The translations under genes were made by a program, and so were the position numbers. Positions 24,100 to 36,659 of a stretch of 64,000 bases of DNA are shown piece after piece. The stretch comes from Persicaria tinctoria (Eukaryota > Streptophyta > Magnoliopsida > Caryophyllales > Polygonaceae): positions 3,826,001 through 3,890,000 of the forward strand of contig JBANSL010000002.1 in the NCBI GenBank assembly GCA_037127255.1. Reading direction: 5' to 3'. How positions within the stretch are numbered: the first letter of the stretch is position 1; the number at the start of each line of letters is the position of its first letter. Below the pieces are notes generated by a model that searched no databases, was not told where the DNA came from, and saw nothing but the letters and a program-made list of their open reading frames with translations.

Positions 24100-26060
24100 T
24101 AATTATAAAATAATCTTTAAAGTTTTGCTTTAGTTAATCCCTTGGAGGGTAAATAACTAAATATCCCTCGGTGTACAATAGGTAGATTTGGGGTACAAAC
24201 CAAAATGAACTATAGTCAAGTAGTGTATCAATTTAGATCACTTGTAACACTTTGTGTGTTACACACGGTGTTACACTTAATTATTTCGGTTATAAATTTA
24301 CATTAATTTTTTTTATAAAAAATATATTTATATTCTATATACTTATATAAACATGTTTATAAATATTTATTATTAAAATATATTTTTTAGTGAGATAAAA
24401 AAATATTTTCCAAAATAATCAATCTTTTAATTATTTATAATTTTAATAACATTTTTTCGTAATAAAATTTTATAAATATGTTAATACAAGTGTATAGAAT
24501 ATAAATATAATTTTTATAAATTTTTTTAATGTAAATTTATAACTGAAATAATTAAGTGTAACACCGAGTGTTACACCTAGTATCACATGGGATCTACACT
24601 GATAATGTATGATCGAGGATATTAATCAAACAATATAAACTATGGTGAGGTATATATATTTGATTCAAGTTATTGACGTAGTGGTAGTTTTGAAAATATT
24701 TCAAAAAATTAAAGACTATTTTAAAACAATTTTAAAATAACATAAAATCTATTAACAATATGGATTTTTTTTATTGATAAGATATATCTTAAACAATTGT
24801 ATTCGAATTCTTTTCATTTGTTACGAAATAGTTACATTTTGATCTGAGAACTAAAAAAATCATAAATCAAGATATACAGAGATGGACAGCCCTAAACCAA
24901 AAATTGTGGCATGGTCATTTGTAAACACTGTTGAGAATTGTCGGTTGCAAACGCCATTCGACTCTAACCGTCGACGGTTGCGTCGCTCGACTCTAACCTG
25001 AGCCAAGCCACTCGCCGCTGCAACCCTTACTTGCTTCCACCGTGCACGAGGTCGCCGAGGAAGCCGCGCCATCGGTCCATAATTCTCAGAAATATCGAAT
25101 TGGCCCATATTTAAAATAAAATGAAAAGGACTAGAGTGTAATATATTGTCATATATCTTGTCAATCAACAAAGAACATCTTGTCAGTAGATACTCTCTTA
25201 AAATAACGATCCTTAGGTTTATAGATGTTTTTTAATTGGTTTTTCTATTAAAAAAATTAAAAGTGTACCACATCCTTTGTCGTGTTCACATGCATTATCG
25301 TGTACACATAAATTATTCGTCTATTTATTTATGAATATTCTTCTGCTTTCACATGATTATCCGTCTATACTTATGTATTTTTTCATCTGTATAAATAGTG
25401 TAAAAAATTATATTTTATTCTAAAGAATAATCGCTCAATATCACCAAATAATTTCATTCAAACGAATAATCTCCCATTACCAACGAAATTAGAAGTTACG
25501 GAGTACTTTTAATCTCACTAGTTGATCTTCTTAATTCAATGACTCATATTTATCAACCTGATACCTAATAAAAACTGGGGTGCATATGATCTATAGTCTC
25601 TCTATATATACTTTAATAATTATAATTTTTTAATTACATAAAAAAAATTAGGGACCAAAATGAAATTAAGTTAAAACGTTAGGAACAAAAAGGTAATTTA
25701 TCAAAAAATAGAACTGATCATCTATCTATAGATGAAAAACAGTAGTATATGTCATTGCTGATGCAGTCAGCTCTTTGAGCTCGGCAATGGAGATTGGAGA
25801 TGGGGATCCTAGTAGCTCGAGTACACCACTGACAGAAGAAAACCAACTTGTGTATTTCGGGAATATTTTACATCAAGCTGAGTTGGATTACACTCATACC
25901 CTTCTCCCTCCGTTTTGTTTTTTCGTTTTCATTTCACTGTCTTGACTTTTTTCCTTTGAACGCACCTCGGTGAGAAATCTTCGACACATTTTAATTTCTC
26001 CTTTTCATTTGCCCTTTTTCTTTCGATGTAATTTGATTGGCCATCTCCGATTCGGGACTC
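24100..26060. other. Intergenic upstream of the CBP60 gene
   Basis: It holds a foldback MITE at about 24238-24587. A GC-richer patch at 24950-25080 (CGACGGTTGCGTCGCTCGACT) has no supportable frame. 25100-25750 is AT-rich filler. No gene is seen. Confidence 0.4.
24238..24587. mobile_element. Foldback MITE of unknown superfamily
   Basis: The long inverted arms begin GTAACAC...GGTGTTACACTTAATTATTTC on the left, matched by the inverse ending GTGTTACACCTAGTATCAC on the right. Homology continues through TAAATTTACATTAA and into the AT-rich centre. The exact tips and target duplication are unclear. Confidence 0.6.
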
Positions 26061-26073
26061 GGTCTAAATTTTC

Positions 26074-26160
26074 ATATAAATCTTTACACACTGGGGTCTC
26101 TCAAATTTCTCTCTACTCTCTCACAATTCTCTCTCTCTCTCTCTCTGTTTCTCCCTACTT
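26074..26160 (+). promoter_or_regulatory. Core promoter of the CBP60 gene
   Basis: ATATAAATC at about 26073-26081 is a good TATA box. It lies about 30 bp before a pyrimidine-rich start region (CTCTCTCTACTCTCTC, then a CT repeat to 26150), the usual plant layout. The leader to the first coding ATG is about 320 nt. Confidence 0.5.
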
Positions 26161-26426
26161 GAAATTGAATTGAACAATTGAAGGTTGCGGCTGTGATTTG
26201 TTAGAACCCTGATGGTATTTGGTCGGCGCTCGGAAGGGGTTGATCGTTCGAGAAACCCTAATCCATCCATTCACCTTCGAAGTCCCAGGCCCAAAATCAG
26301 AAAGTAACAATGATTTCTCTACTTTTTTTGGGTTTTGTTTGGTGATTTGATTTTTCCTTTCTGTTGTTTCTGCTAGGGATTTTTCAATTTTTTTGGGTTG
26401 AGGGTGACTATGGGGTCCTTTGTTGA

Positions 26427-29400
26427 ATGACGCGCGCAAGGTGTTTGATCATTTGTCACAGAGATGAACTGAACGTGACCAGACAGATTGGGCTGACTTT
26501 ATCCAAGGAGGAATTGGAGGCTTTGGTTCGTAAAGTGGTATGTTCTTCTCTTGCTACCTTTTCACTTGTTGATTATGTTGAACTCAATCTTTACCTTTCA
26601 GTAAACGGAGCATAAATTTCTGATTTTAAATGCATATATGTCATGCGTGAATTCATGTGTTATTGTTGTTGTTGAGACATGCAATTTGGGTTCCTGAGTC
26701 AAAATCCTCTAAAACCAACCTTTGTGGTCTTAATGGATTCTTTGTGCTCATGGAAAATTACCCTTACTGTGGTTGAGGATTTTGAATAGAACAATCTTTT
26801 CAACAGGAACACTTGTTTATATACTAGCTCTGATGGTTATTTGAATTTTGAAGGAACACTGGTCCTGATGATTTTGTCTTTAATGTCATGTTTCCTTCCA
26901 TTTTTGCAGTTTCTTTGCCATGGTGTACTTAAGCACCAACCTTCTATTGATATTACTAACATGAAAAACTAGGTTAACATTTTCTGTTCAGAACTAGGCT
27001 TGGCTGACTTCACCTGGGTTACTTCTATCTTTCAAGTTTTAAAATCTTATTGTTGTTTGATTGAATAGGTCCGGGAGGAGGTCAGCCAAGCACTGCGTTT
27101 CCTTGCTCCGTTGCAAAGGTTTGCTATTTTTTCGTCTTAGTTTATTATCTTGATCTCCAACTAGAGGCTTTCTGTATTTGCTCCTCAGCTGCTGTATGCA
27201 GTAAAATTTCTAAATAGGAGTGTTATAACAAGAAAGATTCAGCTATAACAAACTGTTTTTAGATTTAACATGTATGTTCAGTTTAACAGTTGTTTAAAAC
27301 CCAAAAATAAGCAATAAACGAATTAAATAACAACCTAGTGTGAAAAGCTCTTAAGACAGTGTAAATCTCCATCCCTCAGTGTAAGCAATAATTCTAATAT
27401 GCACACAAAATTTTAGTTCAAAAGACCATCGAAATCACATTTTAAAAAATAGCTAATAACTTAAAGATCGTAGTTAGAAATTAGGATACTAAATTATTTA
27501 AAAAAAATATGATTTCTATATTTTTTCACACTTAAATATTGTAAGCATATAAGTATAATTGTTTATGATATTGATATAATTTTAAAAAAAAAATTATGTG
27601 AGTAATTTTAGCCTAAACTAATTTTGTGGGACGGGGAAGGAAGACGCCATGTGGGATGGAGGATTTGCACGGCGTAATACATGACACTTATGTCCCAGGA
27701 GAGAAGAAAGGGGGGAATTCATTTGGTTTTTTTTTACTCATAAATATATTTTGTTACAGAAACTTTTTATATTTTTAAAATTCATAGTTTTTAAATCCAT
27801 CTATAAACACTAATATTTCATATATTATACAAGCAAAAAAATAATGATACAAAATCATCAATTATATATAATAAAGGAGAAGTCGGCTGAGACACAAGAC
27901 GACTTCTCCTTAAATGTAGTCATATGAACCAATCACATTTTTTGAAAGAAATAATTAATATATGTATAAGATAAAATTAGATATATCTATTCAATTAATC
28001 AATATATCTATATATGCATAAGATAAAATTTTATTCTAAATCTATTTAATAAATATATCTATATATTTATAAGATAAAATTTGACCCAATTTGATTAGAT
28101 ATGGATATATGTTTAGATGATATTAACAAATTTTAAATACATAAGATAAGATTTTACCTATTATATAAGATAAAACTTTACCTATGTAACATATGTAACC
28201 AATTTTAGAAGATATATATAATAGATATAATAAATGATAAGTCGTATGTAACCTATGACATCTTCTCCTCATTTTAATAGTAATAACTAATAAAAAAAAA
28301 TTCTTATCTCCACCTTAATCAATTTTAAGATAATAGTTTTCATAAGTTTTTAGACATAGATATATTTTGAAAAGATTTTACCCAATTTTGTAATATTTTG
28401 ATAATAGTTATATAAAAGTTTGTTAATACTTTCAATATATTAATGATAATCAATGGTAATTTTATTTAAATTGTGTAACAATTCAAAAGTGTTGAAATAA
28501 ATTAATTAGTTAATAAGGATAAAATGTGTATTTTTTACTCATAAACAATTGTGTAATTTTATATTAAATTTATTTAAATTGTAAAAAAACCACACACGAT
28601 GCGGGTACTGAACTAGTTAATAATGATAAAATGTGTATTTTTTACTCATAAATATATTTAGTATGGCTTGTAGGTGGAAAAGTTATGTTAAAATGATACG
28701 ACAGAGAGAGAAATTATAGAGTTATAAGGGATGGTTGTAGCAGTTCATTACAACTGTTAGAAAAAAGAGCCCAATGAAATATACACCTATAACCTGAAAA
28801 TTAAATCTACATAGACTAGAATAAAGATACAGCTGACACACTTCACAAGATAAAAACAGCAAACAACTTTTTGCATCAGAATATCAAAACCAATTCCCCC
28901 TCAAGCTGGGTTTGTAAAGATCTTCCATTCCCAGCTGTTGAAATATGCTATATGCTAATAATGCTAGTGAGGCTTTTGGTAAGCAAATCTGCTAGCTGTT
29001 GTTGAGTATGCAAGCTGTTTATCTAAATGACCCTTTTCTATCTTTCAGACCATCGCACTATGACGCTGAATCAGCTGTTTCAAGAAGCTATCAGTTATCT
29101 TTTGAATGTGGACTCCCCAACAGGGTTTTTACTGGGAACAAAATAGAAGCTGAGGGACAAGAGCCTATGAAAGTAGTCCTGCAAGATGCAAACACTAGAG
29201 CTGTAGTAAGTGATGGTCCCTTGTCCTCACTGAGGATTGAATGTGTTGTTCTGCAAGGGGATTTCAAGCCGGAGGACCAAGCCGTTTGGAATGAGAAGGA
29301 CTTTAATGACAACATTCTGCGTGAGAGAGAAGGCAGGAGGCCGCTGCTAGTAGGAGAACGTAATATTACCCTGAATAACGGTGTGGGATACATTAAAGAT

Positions 29401-30947
29401 GTCTCTTTCACAGATAATAGTAGTTGGGTGCGTAGCAAGAGATTCAGGTTGGGGGTTAGAGTTGCACAAGGGGTTCCTGATGTGGGAGTGCAGGAAGGAG
29501 TAAGTGGTGCTTTTGAAGTGAGGGACAGACGTGGTGAACGTAAGTAGATATTTTATGAAGTTGTGCCATCTGCATTTTGATTTCAGAAGTAATGGATTAA
29601 TGATTTGTTCATGCAGCATATCAGAAGCATGGTACACCATCCCTTGAAGATGAGGTCTGGCGTCTATACAAGATTGCGAAAGGTGGACCCCACTCTATAA
29701 GGTTGGCTGCGCATGGAATACACACAGTGAAGGATTTCCTCCAACTCTATTACGTTGATGAACCCTCTCTTCGCATGGTGAGATACATGTCTCTTCTTGT
29801 TAACTGACAAAGCAATATCTACTTAATCAATGATGGTGGTTTTTCATCTGCCTTTTTATGCTCTGTTTCATATGGCAATACAGATTCTCACTGTTTCAAA
29901 CAAAGTTTGGGAGGCAATTGTTGCCCATGCCAAGTCATGTGCGCTAAACAATGATTACTATTCCTACTTCAGCGCAGAGGAGGGGGTTGGACTTCTCTTC
30001 AACTGTGTTTTTAACATCGTAGAAGTGACCTATGATGCGCAAAACTACCAGTCCCTTCAAACGCTCAGCAAGGCTCAGAAGGTTTGTAATGATTACCTAC
30101 AAACAACATAAGCAGAGGAGACGACCGCAACTGTTTTCTGTGTCTGGTTTAATGATATTTTGCTTGTCGTAATGATGTATAAACACCTAACCAGTGGCCT
30201 TCTTTGACAGCTCCAAGTTGATAAATTAAGACGTTATGCATATCAGAACCCGAGTGAGCTGATTCCAGCTGATCCCCCTGCCACTGCTAGCATGACCTCC
30301 TCACCGTGTGAGCCCATTGTACCATCCAATAGTTCTAGCATGACTGATCTGCATCTTCTTGAAGGTAAAAACATGCTAAAAAATGGAAGGAGGAAAGGAA
30401 AGAATAGACGCAATTTCATGTTTAAAATCATTTCTTGATGGCGACTAAAAACTACTCCGTAGTTCTTGCAGATCAACCTCAGAGGGACATGGATTATGAC
30501 TACACGGAGTCTCCATTGCCATACCCTCCTGCTATGGACCAAACTGATCACATATATAGATCCATGAGTGATCAGCAAATCTGTGTGCCATCCTCGATAG
30601 ATGATCTGTTCTCGGTGTTTTACAACAGCGAACCCACCTGGTACTCGGATCTTCCATCTGACCCACCTTCTCCGGATGGTCTCTTCCCTGGGGAGGATAG
30701 CATGCTTCACGTCCAAGCCTCGACTTGCTTCCCTGGAGAAGGAAGCAGCATGCTGGTGGCTTCATCTAGCAACTCGCAATTCGGTATTCTTTCTCCTCTT
30801 CCTAGCTTTGATGATAATCTGCTGTCTGCTAGTAAGAAGCCGCAAGCCGGTTGCCCCAAGGTCCGAGCTGCAGTAACTTTAAAGGTGCTGGTTGGGAAGG
30901 ATGGTAACTCTGGCACGAAGAATGGGAAGTCGCCGAGCTACTACTGA
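26427..30947 (+). CDS. CBP60-family calmodulin-binding transcription factor
   Basis: I join seven coding exons: 26427-26537, 27069-27118, 29049-29539, 29617-29777, 29884-30081, 30211-30364 and 30472-30947. All have GT-AG borders and one continuous frame of 546 residues. The protein has the CBP60 core: SYQLSFECGLPNRVFTGNKI, VVLQGDF, LREREGRRPLL, FTDNSSWVRSKRFRLGVRV and ERPYQKHGTPSLEDEVWRL. It continues with HTVKDFLQLYYVDEPSLRM and SNKVWEAIVAHAKSC. The family contains nuclear DNA-binding regulators of immunity and development; in some members calmodulin binds a terminal segment. Here the N-terminal region is short (LEALVRKVVREEVSQALRFL before the core) and lacks the basic head usual in CBP60s. 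A TGA of a 6-codon uORF overlaps the ATG (ATGA at 26427-26430). Intron 2 is 1.93 kb and holds a Helitron-like insert. Family is sure; subgroup and N-terminus are not. Confidence 0.88.
27858..28616 (+). mobile_element. Helitron-like insert in CBP60 intron 2
   Basis: It begins TCAATTATATATAATAAAGG after A and ends GATGCGGGTACTGAACTAG before T. TC start, CTAG end and insertion between A and T fit a non-autonomous Helitron. The expected 3' hairpin (normally CGCG...CGCGGGTAC) is degenerate (CACACACGATGCGGGT), so the call is moderate. Confidence 0.45.
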
Positions 30948-30999
30948 AGTGGGTGCTTGTGGTTTTTTGACAAGCTACTACTTCCATTCCAGCTGATGG

Positions 31000-31921
31000 G
31001 CTCAGTAACTGGTGAGCCATTTGTGAAGAACAACTGTACAGTTAGTCTGTGACTGTAGATAAGGTGTCCCTTGGCCCCCTTCATCATTTGCTTTTAGTTG
31101 GTGTAGAGTGTTTAAAAGGGTCCTTGTATATAGAAAAAAATACAAAAAAAGAAAAAAAAAAAAACAAAATACAAAAAATGTGGGATAAAAAGTAGAAAAA
31201 AGGATCAGAACTCAGAAGCCTGAATATTTAGGTTGACATCCGGCCATCTAAATATTACTGTATGTATTATTATGTACATTAAACCCTTGTACAGTTCCAA
31301 AAAAAAAAATCCCTTTGTACAGTGTTCAATACCCTCAAGAAGAAAAGGGCACAAAAAAAATTGTAAAAGAAAAAATAATTGAAAAAAATATAAATTGTAA
31401 ATTTCTGTGAAAAAAATAGTGCATGTTTTTAAAATACCATTTGATGTTCGTTTGTGATGCTAGTTAATTAGTTCGTCTATGTATTTTTGATTTCTCGGTA
31501 CATTATTAAGTCATTAAGATATCTAGTGTATGATCTATATCTACTCCACAAATCTGAATCTTTTCTGAAAAAACAAAGAAATTTGAAAAAGAAGAACCTT
31601 GTCTGTCATGCTGATTTGGGAAGCAAAGTGCATGTGAGCTATCAAGTGTATCATCTATATTTTCATAATGTCAGTATTGATCGATCACTTATCATTATTA
31701 TATAAATAAACTATTAGTATAAACAAATAAGATATAATTAAAAAGAAACCAACCGCCGTTAGCTAGCTAAGCAATAAATTATGTATTGTGTATTATAACA
31801 ACTAAGAATTAAGAAAACTTAATAATGTCAAGAAACAGACGGTAGGCATCAAAATAGACTATCCTAATTACTAATTAACACATACTGTAATTACTAATTA
31901 ACTAAAATATAGTGTTGTAGT
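31000..31921. other. CBP60 3' UTR and intergenic AT-rich DNA
   Basis: 30948-31300 is the likely 3' UTR, with several A-rich runs and ATATAGAAAAAAATAC near 31130. Beyond it I see no feature. Confidence 0.4.
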
Positions 31922-32282
31922 TAGACTTAGACCTGTCAAACGGGTCATTCGGGTCGGGTTCGGGTCGGATCACTTCGGGTTTCGGGTAAAACAGGTTTCG
32001 GGTTGACTCGAACTCAGGTTTGACCGGGTTTTGGGTCGATTTCGGGTTTGTCAAATTTTTCCTTTTTAGATTAAAAAAATCATGATTTGATAATTTTGTG
32101 ATAAATTTTAACTATATATAAAAAAATTTAATTATATATAATTATAAATCAACCGGGTCAATCGGGTCACCGGGTCGAAACCCAGATTACCCGAAAAATT
32201 TCGAGGTTTTCGGGTTCGGGTCGGAAATTTTTCGGATCAGTCGGGTCGGATCACCGGATCGGGTTGTGTTTTGAGAGGTCTA
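31922..32282. mobile_element. hAT-type MITE with 8-bp TSD
   Basis: GTTGTAGT flanks the element at 31914-31921 and 32283-32290, an 8-bp target duplication as expected for hAT. The ends are TAGACTTAGACCTGTC and the inverse TAGACCTCTCAAAA. Both subterminal zones are dense in GGGTC/GACCC. A relative lacking clear ends lies at 36860-37600. Confidence 0.6.
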
Positions 32283-32439
32283 GTTGTAGTAGATAAAATG
32301 ATAAATAGATTAGATACAAGTAGATCCGAAAGAAACGGGCCGGACACGTGATCGCAAATCGGGCCCTTTTATTTATTTATTTTTATTTTTTAAAATTAAG
32401 GAAAAAATCATTTACGAAGTTGCTTGTTTGGTTGGTAGT

Positions 32440-33840
32440 CGGATCAATTGGGCATTTGGGCTTTTTCCGTTTTGAGGTAAAAATCCCCCTTTCTTCCTCA
32501 CTCTCCCCATCGCACATGTTTCTCCTCCTCTTTCGTTTCGTGCGTCTCCCTCTCTCTCAAATTAAATTATATTTCAAACGATTCGTTTGACATTTTCAAG
32601 CGGATGCATCTCCTCCCCACTGCGATCTTCTTCAAGGTAAGTCTTCCTTCTCTCTCGCTCGCTCGCTCGTGTTTTTTTTTTTTATTTGTCTCTCTCCAGC
32701 GATGAATTTGATTGAGTGTGGCAATTGCTTTGTTGTTATTGTTGAACCTTTCGCGGTTGATTGAATGCAGCAATTCGAGGAGTTTTTTGGGGAAAGATGA
32801 ATCGGAATTTCATTTTTACTGCCTTCCAGTCTATCGATTTCGCGGTCGCATTTGCATTTTTTTTTTATATATATATTTTGGATAGACGAATCAGGATTCA
32901 GGACGTCGGAGATGAGAAAGATTTTGTGTTGATTGCTTGCTGGTTTTGAATTTTTGATTGTGAGATACGTAGGTTTGGATGTGTATATACATCTTTTTTA
33001 AAACAAAAACCGTAACTTTGTTAGATCTTCTAATTTCTGGTGCAAATCGCAGTTTTTCGGAGATACTGTAATTGGCAGGTGCGTAGTTCCTGTCCTTTTG
33101 CTTTTGTTTATTTAGAATGATTGAGGACTTCATTATGACGTTATACCTTTTAATTCGATTGCGTTTCGCAGTGTTCTGTTTGGATTTATTCTTATTTTCT
33201 CCTTGCTGTAACTAAAAGATACCTTAATTGCTGAATGCTGCGCACTTGTGAAGTCGAAAGTATAAAATATACCTTAATTGTCGAATACCTCACTCTCTAA
33301 TGAACAATGCCACAATCCATTGATGATTGTAACGGATTCAGCTGGTTTTTATATTTCTGATACAAGGGGTGATTGGTATTTGTTGGTAATTTCCTTAACA
33401 ATTTGAACTCTTTAGGGAAGAGTACAGCTTTGTGGCTTGTAAAGATGAAATCAGAACACAGGTCTCTCCATATTTGCAGGTGTTGATAGACACCTGTTTA
33501 TGTCCTTGGATGAATTGGTTGTTGGGTGCTTCATTTTAACAGGTGCTGATGCACTTGTAAAATGGACCCCTTTAAATGTCACACAGTATATGACTTTTTG
33601 ATGAATTTGTGAACATTTCTGCAATGGTTTTTTGATGTTCTTTCAGTTTTGCTTATCGGAATAGAATTTCCTTTTCAGTTAGATGAAATGTTTGTTTGAT
33701 TCTCAGGAAACATCAACTCAGAGCTTACCTTTTCTCATTCTTGTAAACTTGTATATCAGGTTCAAGCTATACGCAGACACAGTTGCTCTATAATAGCCTT
33801 TCACTGTCTGGGTATCAACTCATCCCACTCCTGAATTCCG
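32440..33840 (+). promoter_or_regulatory. Leader region of the DPD1-like gene
   Basis: A CT-rich first exon probably ends at 32636 (TTCAAG, then GTAAGTC). A good acceptor TATATCAG at 33759 would start the exon carrying the ATG, giving a 5'-UTR intron of about 1.1 kb. With that splice, a 36-codon uORF starts at ATGCATCTCC (about 32604) and stops 6 nt before the main ATG, in the same frame. CACGTG at about 32346 is a G-box. The splice choice is inference. Confidence 0.4.
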
Positions 33841-35359
33841 ATGAGGACTGCTTCAATGTGTTTTTCGGTTCTTCAGGTTCCGAGACGTAGATTTGCTACT
33901 CTGGCTAATATTTGTCTGGATACTTTTAATGGAATTAGGACATCTAAAACCATACACACTCCAAGGAAAATAGATTATAGGGTCTATGGTGTTGGAGGGC
34001 ACAACAAAAGATGGACTAGACGCCCCATAACCACAAAGATAGAGAGTAAAGAAAGCACATTAGGTGGTAAAGAAAGCATTAGGCCAGGAATCGCAGAAGA
34101 GACCATGTCAAGCACCAAGTTAACGATAAATAGGGTAGAGGATAAAGGAATGCAGGAGATTCAATACTCTAATATTCATGTAAAGATCGCTGAAAATAAA
34201 GACCTAGCCAGGCTCATCACCTTCCTTGTTATGGATACCGAGACTTCCAGCTTGAGTAGAGAAGACGGAAGGATCATTGAGATTGCCTTTCAGGATCTAA
34301 AGGGAGGTCGGGATAGTACTTTTCAGACTCTGGTAAATCCTCAGTGCGATATAACAAATTCACATATCCATGGCATCACAACCAACATGGTTAACAGACC
34401 TGACGTGCCAAGGTACTTAATTTCAAAATTTGGCCTCTTTTTTGCTGACTTGTTGGTTGAACCACTTTTGCTGATCCTGATTTCTTTGTGTAAATGCTTT
34501 GGATTACATGTGTTTTCTACTCCATAACATCATAGGTATAAGTTGTTAGTGCTTACCAAATGTTAATATGATTTTGCATGGGTAAAAGATACTGGGTTCA
34601 TATTTGTGGTGAAATTACAAACTAGAGATTAAAAGATTATTGAAGATGCGGATGATGTGGCATGACTCTCTTCACTGTCTACTAACTCTTGTGTGGAAAG
34701 GAAAATGTCTAGTTAAATAAAAATCAAAGATAAGAATGTTGTAAGAACAGCAAACTGTTGTATACTTCAGCTGAACTTGATTGGAGGTGGCAAAATCTTA
34801 CAGCCATGGAAATAATGCAGGATGGAGGAGCTCATTCCAATCTTACTCGAGTACATCAGAAGCCGCCAACAGCCAGGAGGCTATGTGGTGCTTGTTGCTC
34901 ACAATGGACGAGTTTTTGATGCCCCCTTCTTGATTAATGAGTTCACTCGATGTTCATATGAAATACCCTCAAATTGGCTGTTTCTAGACACAATGTCTCT
35001 TGCCCGGGAAGTGAGGAAATCTGCGGGTATCTCCCTTATCTTGTACATTCATCCATTTGGATCTCTTCTTTCCGTCTCCTCTTCTCTTTCTGTCTTTTGT
35101 ACTCAACCATGATTTCTTGACAGGAGCAAAGGGGCCAGTAAGCATATCCTTGAATGCCCTTCGGGAGCATTATGGAGTTCCACTGGTTGGTTCAGCTCAC
35201 AGAGCCATGTCAGACGTGCACACATTGGCATTGGTTTTCCAAAAGATAACATTCGATCTCAAGCTACCTGTTTCTCAGCTTATGCAGAAGTGTTTTAGAG
35301 CATCAGATTTGAACAGCGCACCGAAGAAGAAAAAGACGACAAAGAAGAAGATGAGCTAG
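33841..35359 (+). CDS. DPD1: DPD1-like DEDDh 3'-5' exonuclease, organelle-targeted
   Basis: There are three coding exons, 33841-34412, 34821-35026 and 35124-35359, in one frame of 337 residues. The exonuclease fold shows motif I VMDTETSSLSREDGRIIEIA, motif II VAHNGRVFDAPFLINEF and motif III HRAMSDVHTLALVF. Together these give the catalytic D, E, D, (H) and D. The text STFQTLVNP, HIHGITTNMVNRPDVPR and RCSYEIPSNWLFLDT is close to Arabidopsis DPD1. DPD1 is a Mg-dependent nuclease that degrades plastid and mitochondrial DNA in pollen and senescing leaves. About 130 residues precede motif I. They are Arg/Ser/Thr-rich with few acidic residues (MRTASMCFSVLQVPRRRFAT), like a dual transit peptide. The C-terminus is Lys-rich (PKKKKTTKKKMS). 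DTETSS replaces the more usual D(I/T)ETTG. An in-frame TGA nine bases upstream fixes the start. Confidence 0.88.
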
Positions 35360-35830
35360 TTATAGTTGCTCCATTCTTATTCTTACCTCATTGTCAATTT
35401 GTTTGTAATTTATGGTTATCCCAATGTTGTGTAACCCCGTAAGGCGCCAACCCTTCATTGCGCCTGTAAACTGATATTGGCACAATGCCATTTCTGTACT
35501 CAGCGAAAGCAATCAAAGCAGTATACAAATGATGTGCTGTGGTTGATGTCTCGTAGATCATCTTCGTTTCGCAACTGTGGTGATATGCGTTTGTTTTCGC
35601 TAGCAGTTGGCAGCAACTGTCATCGCTTTGTATCAGATCTTCGCTTTGCAATGGTGGTTGGTTATTGAGATCTTTGGAATAGTACCTTACGGTACTCCAG
35701 TGTAATCAATTCCCTTTATCAATTACTACCATGATTTTCAATCCCATTCCATAGAAAATAAGCAAGAGAGGGGATGAGGGATTACCCCAATCCTGTCCTA
35801 TGCACACCCCTGATATTTTATACTTAAAAT
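35360..35830 (+). other. 3' UTR of the DPD1-like gene
   Basis: The text is unique-looking and non-coding up to about 35750. The short open frames here are not gene-like. Confidence 0.4.
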
Positions 35831-35849
35831 TTAAGCAAAAATTTAAGCA

Positions 35850-36655
35850 ACCGACGAGCCCCTAGTCGTGGCTTTGCCCGACTAGGGGCTCGTCGGTCTT
35901 CCTTGGCGGTTGTCGCCGGCGCCGGTTGTTTCCTTGGTGTGTAGATGCGTAGCTTCCTCTTTCCCTTGGTCCTTCGGGCCTAAGCTTCGGGTCCTTAGGG
36001 CCCAAGGTTGAGGTTTGTCATTCTAATTTTAATATTAAAATTTATTTTTTAATATTAAAATACATAGGGGCTTGCAATGAATCTCTAAACCCACCCGTTT
36101 CGGGTTCTTGATAAAGTCCCGAAAGGGTTTGAGTATAACCACTCGAAAGGGTTTGAGAAAATCCCGCAAGGGCTTGTCAATATTTTTGTAGGTGAAAGTT
36201 GGTTGGCGTTTTGTTCGAGCAGTTTGCGGCTCTGCTTCCGATGTTTCTAGGAGATCTTCTGCTTGATTGGGAGGGCGTGGAGTCTGTAGTCGGGTCTGGC
36301 TGGGGTCGTGGTGGTGCGTTCAGGGCGTCTCCGTATCCGGGATAGAGTTTCCTAGGAGTTCGTTTGCACTACCCACAGGAGTTAGAGTCCTGTTGTACTA
36401 CTGGCCCGCGGTGCTACTATTTGGTGGTGCTTGGCTGCGTTCTTCGGTGACTTCCTTAGCTTTTCGGGTGTTTGGTCTTCTTGGAACGTTTTGTTGTAGA
36501 GTTTATTTCTGTTTGTTTCATCACGCTTGTTATTTGTATTACTGTTTTTAGGTTGCTCTGTTTAGACGGTCCGCCGTCTGCCGACTTCGGTCGGCCTCTC
36601 GATGAGTCAGGCCTGTCTGACCTTCGAATTTTTACCTAATCAAAAAAAAAAAAAA
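35850..36655 (+). mobile_element. LINE-derived retroposon with structured 5' end
   Basis: It starts near a perfect 19-bp hairpin (35850-35868 with 35879-35897, loop TGGCTTTGCC). A second imperfect hairpin follows (CCTTGG...CCTAAG / CTTAGGGCCCAAGG, about 35966-36007). Then come three small stems with GAAA, GAAA and GCAA loops (36115-36170). It ends with the conserved 3' tail (CTCGATGAGTCAGGCCTGTC, CCTTCGAATTTTTACCTAAT) and an A run at 36642-36658. No RT is encoded. It looks like a non-autonomous LINE relative. ACACCCCT on both sides (35803 and 36661) may be a target duplication, but that would put the start upstream of the hairpin. Confidence 0.5.
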
Positions 36656-36659
36656 AAAA

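Noticed and set aside
30243..30947. Several minus- and plus-frame open frames over the last CBP60 exons
   Set aside because: They are shadows of the plus-strand coding frame, which has correct splice junctions and family motifs.
36267..36551. 94-residue open frame rich in Cys, Trp and Gly
   Set aside because: It lies inside the LINE-derived retroposon and lacks any retroelement domain; probably chance.
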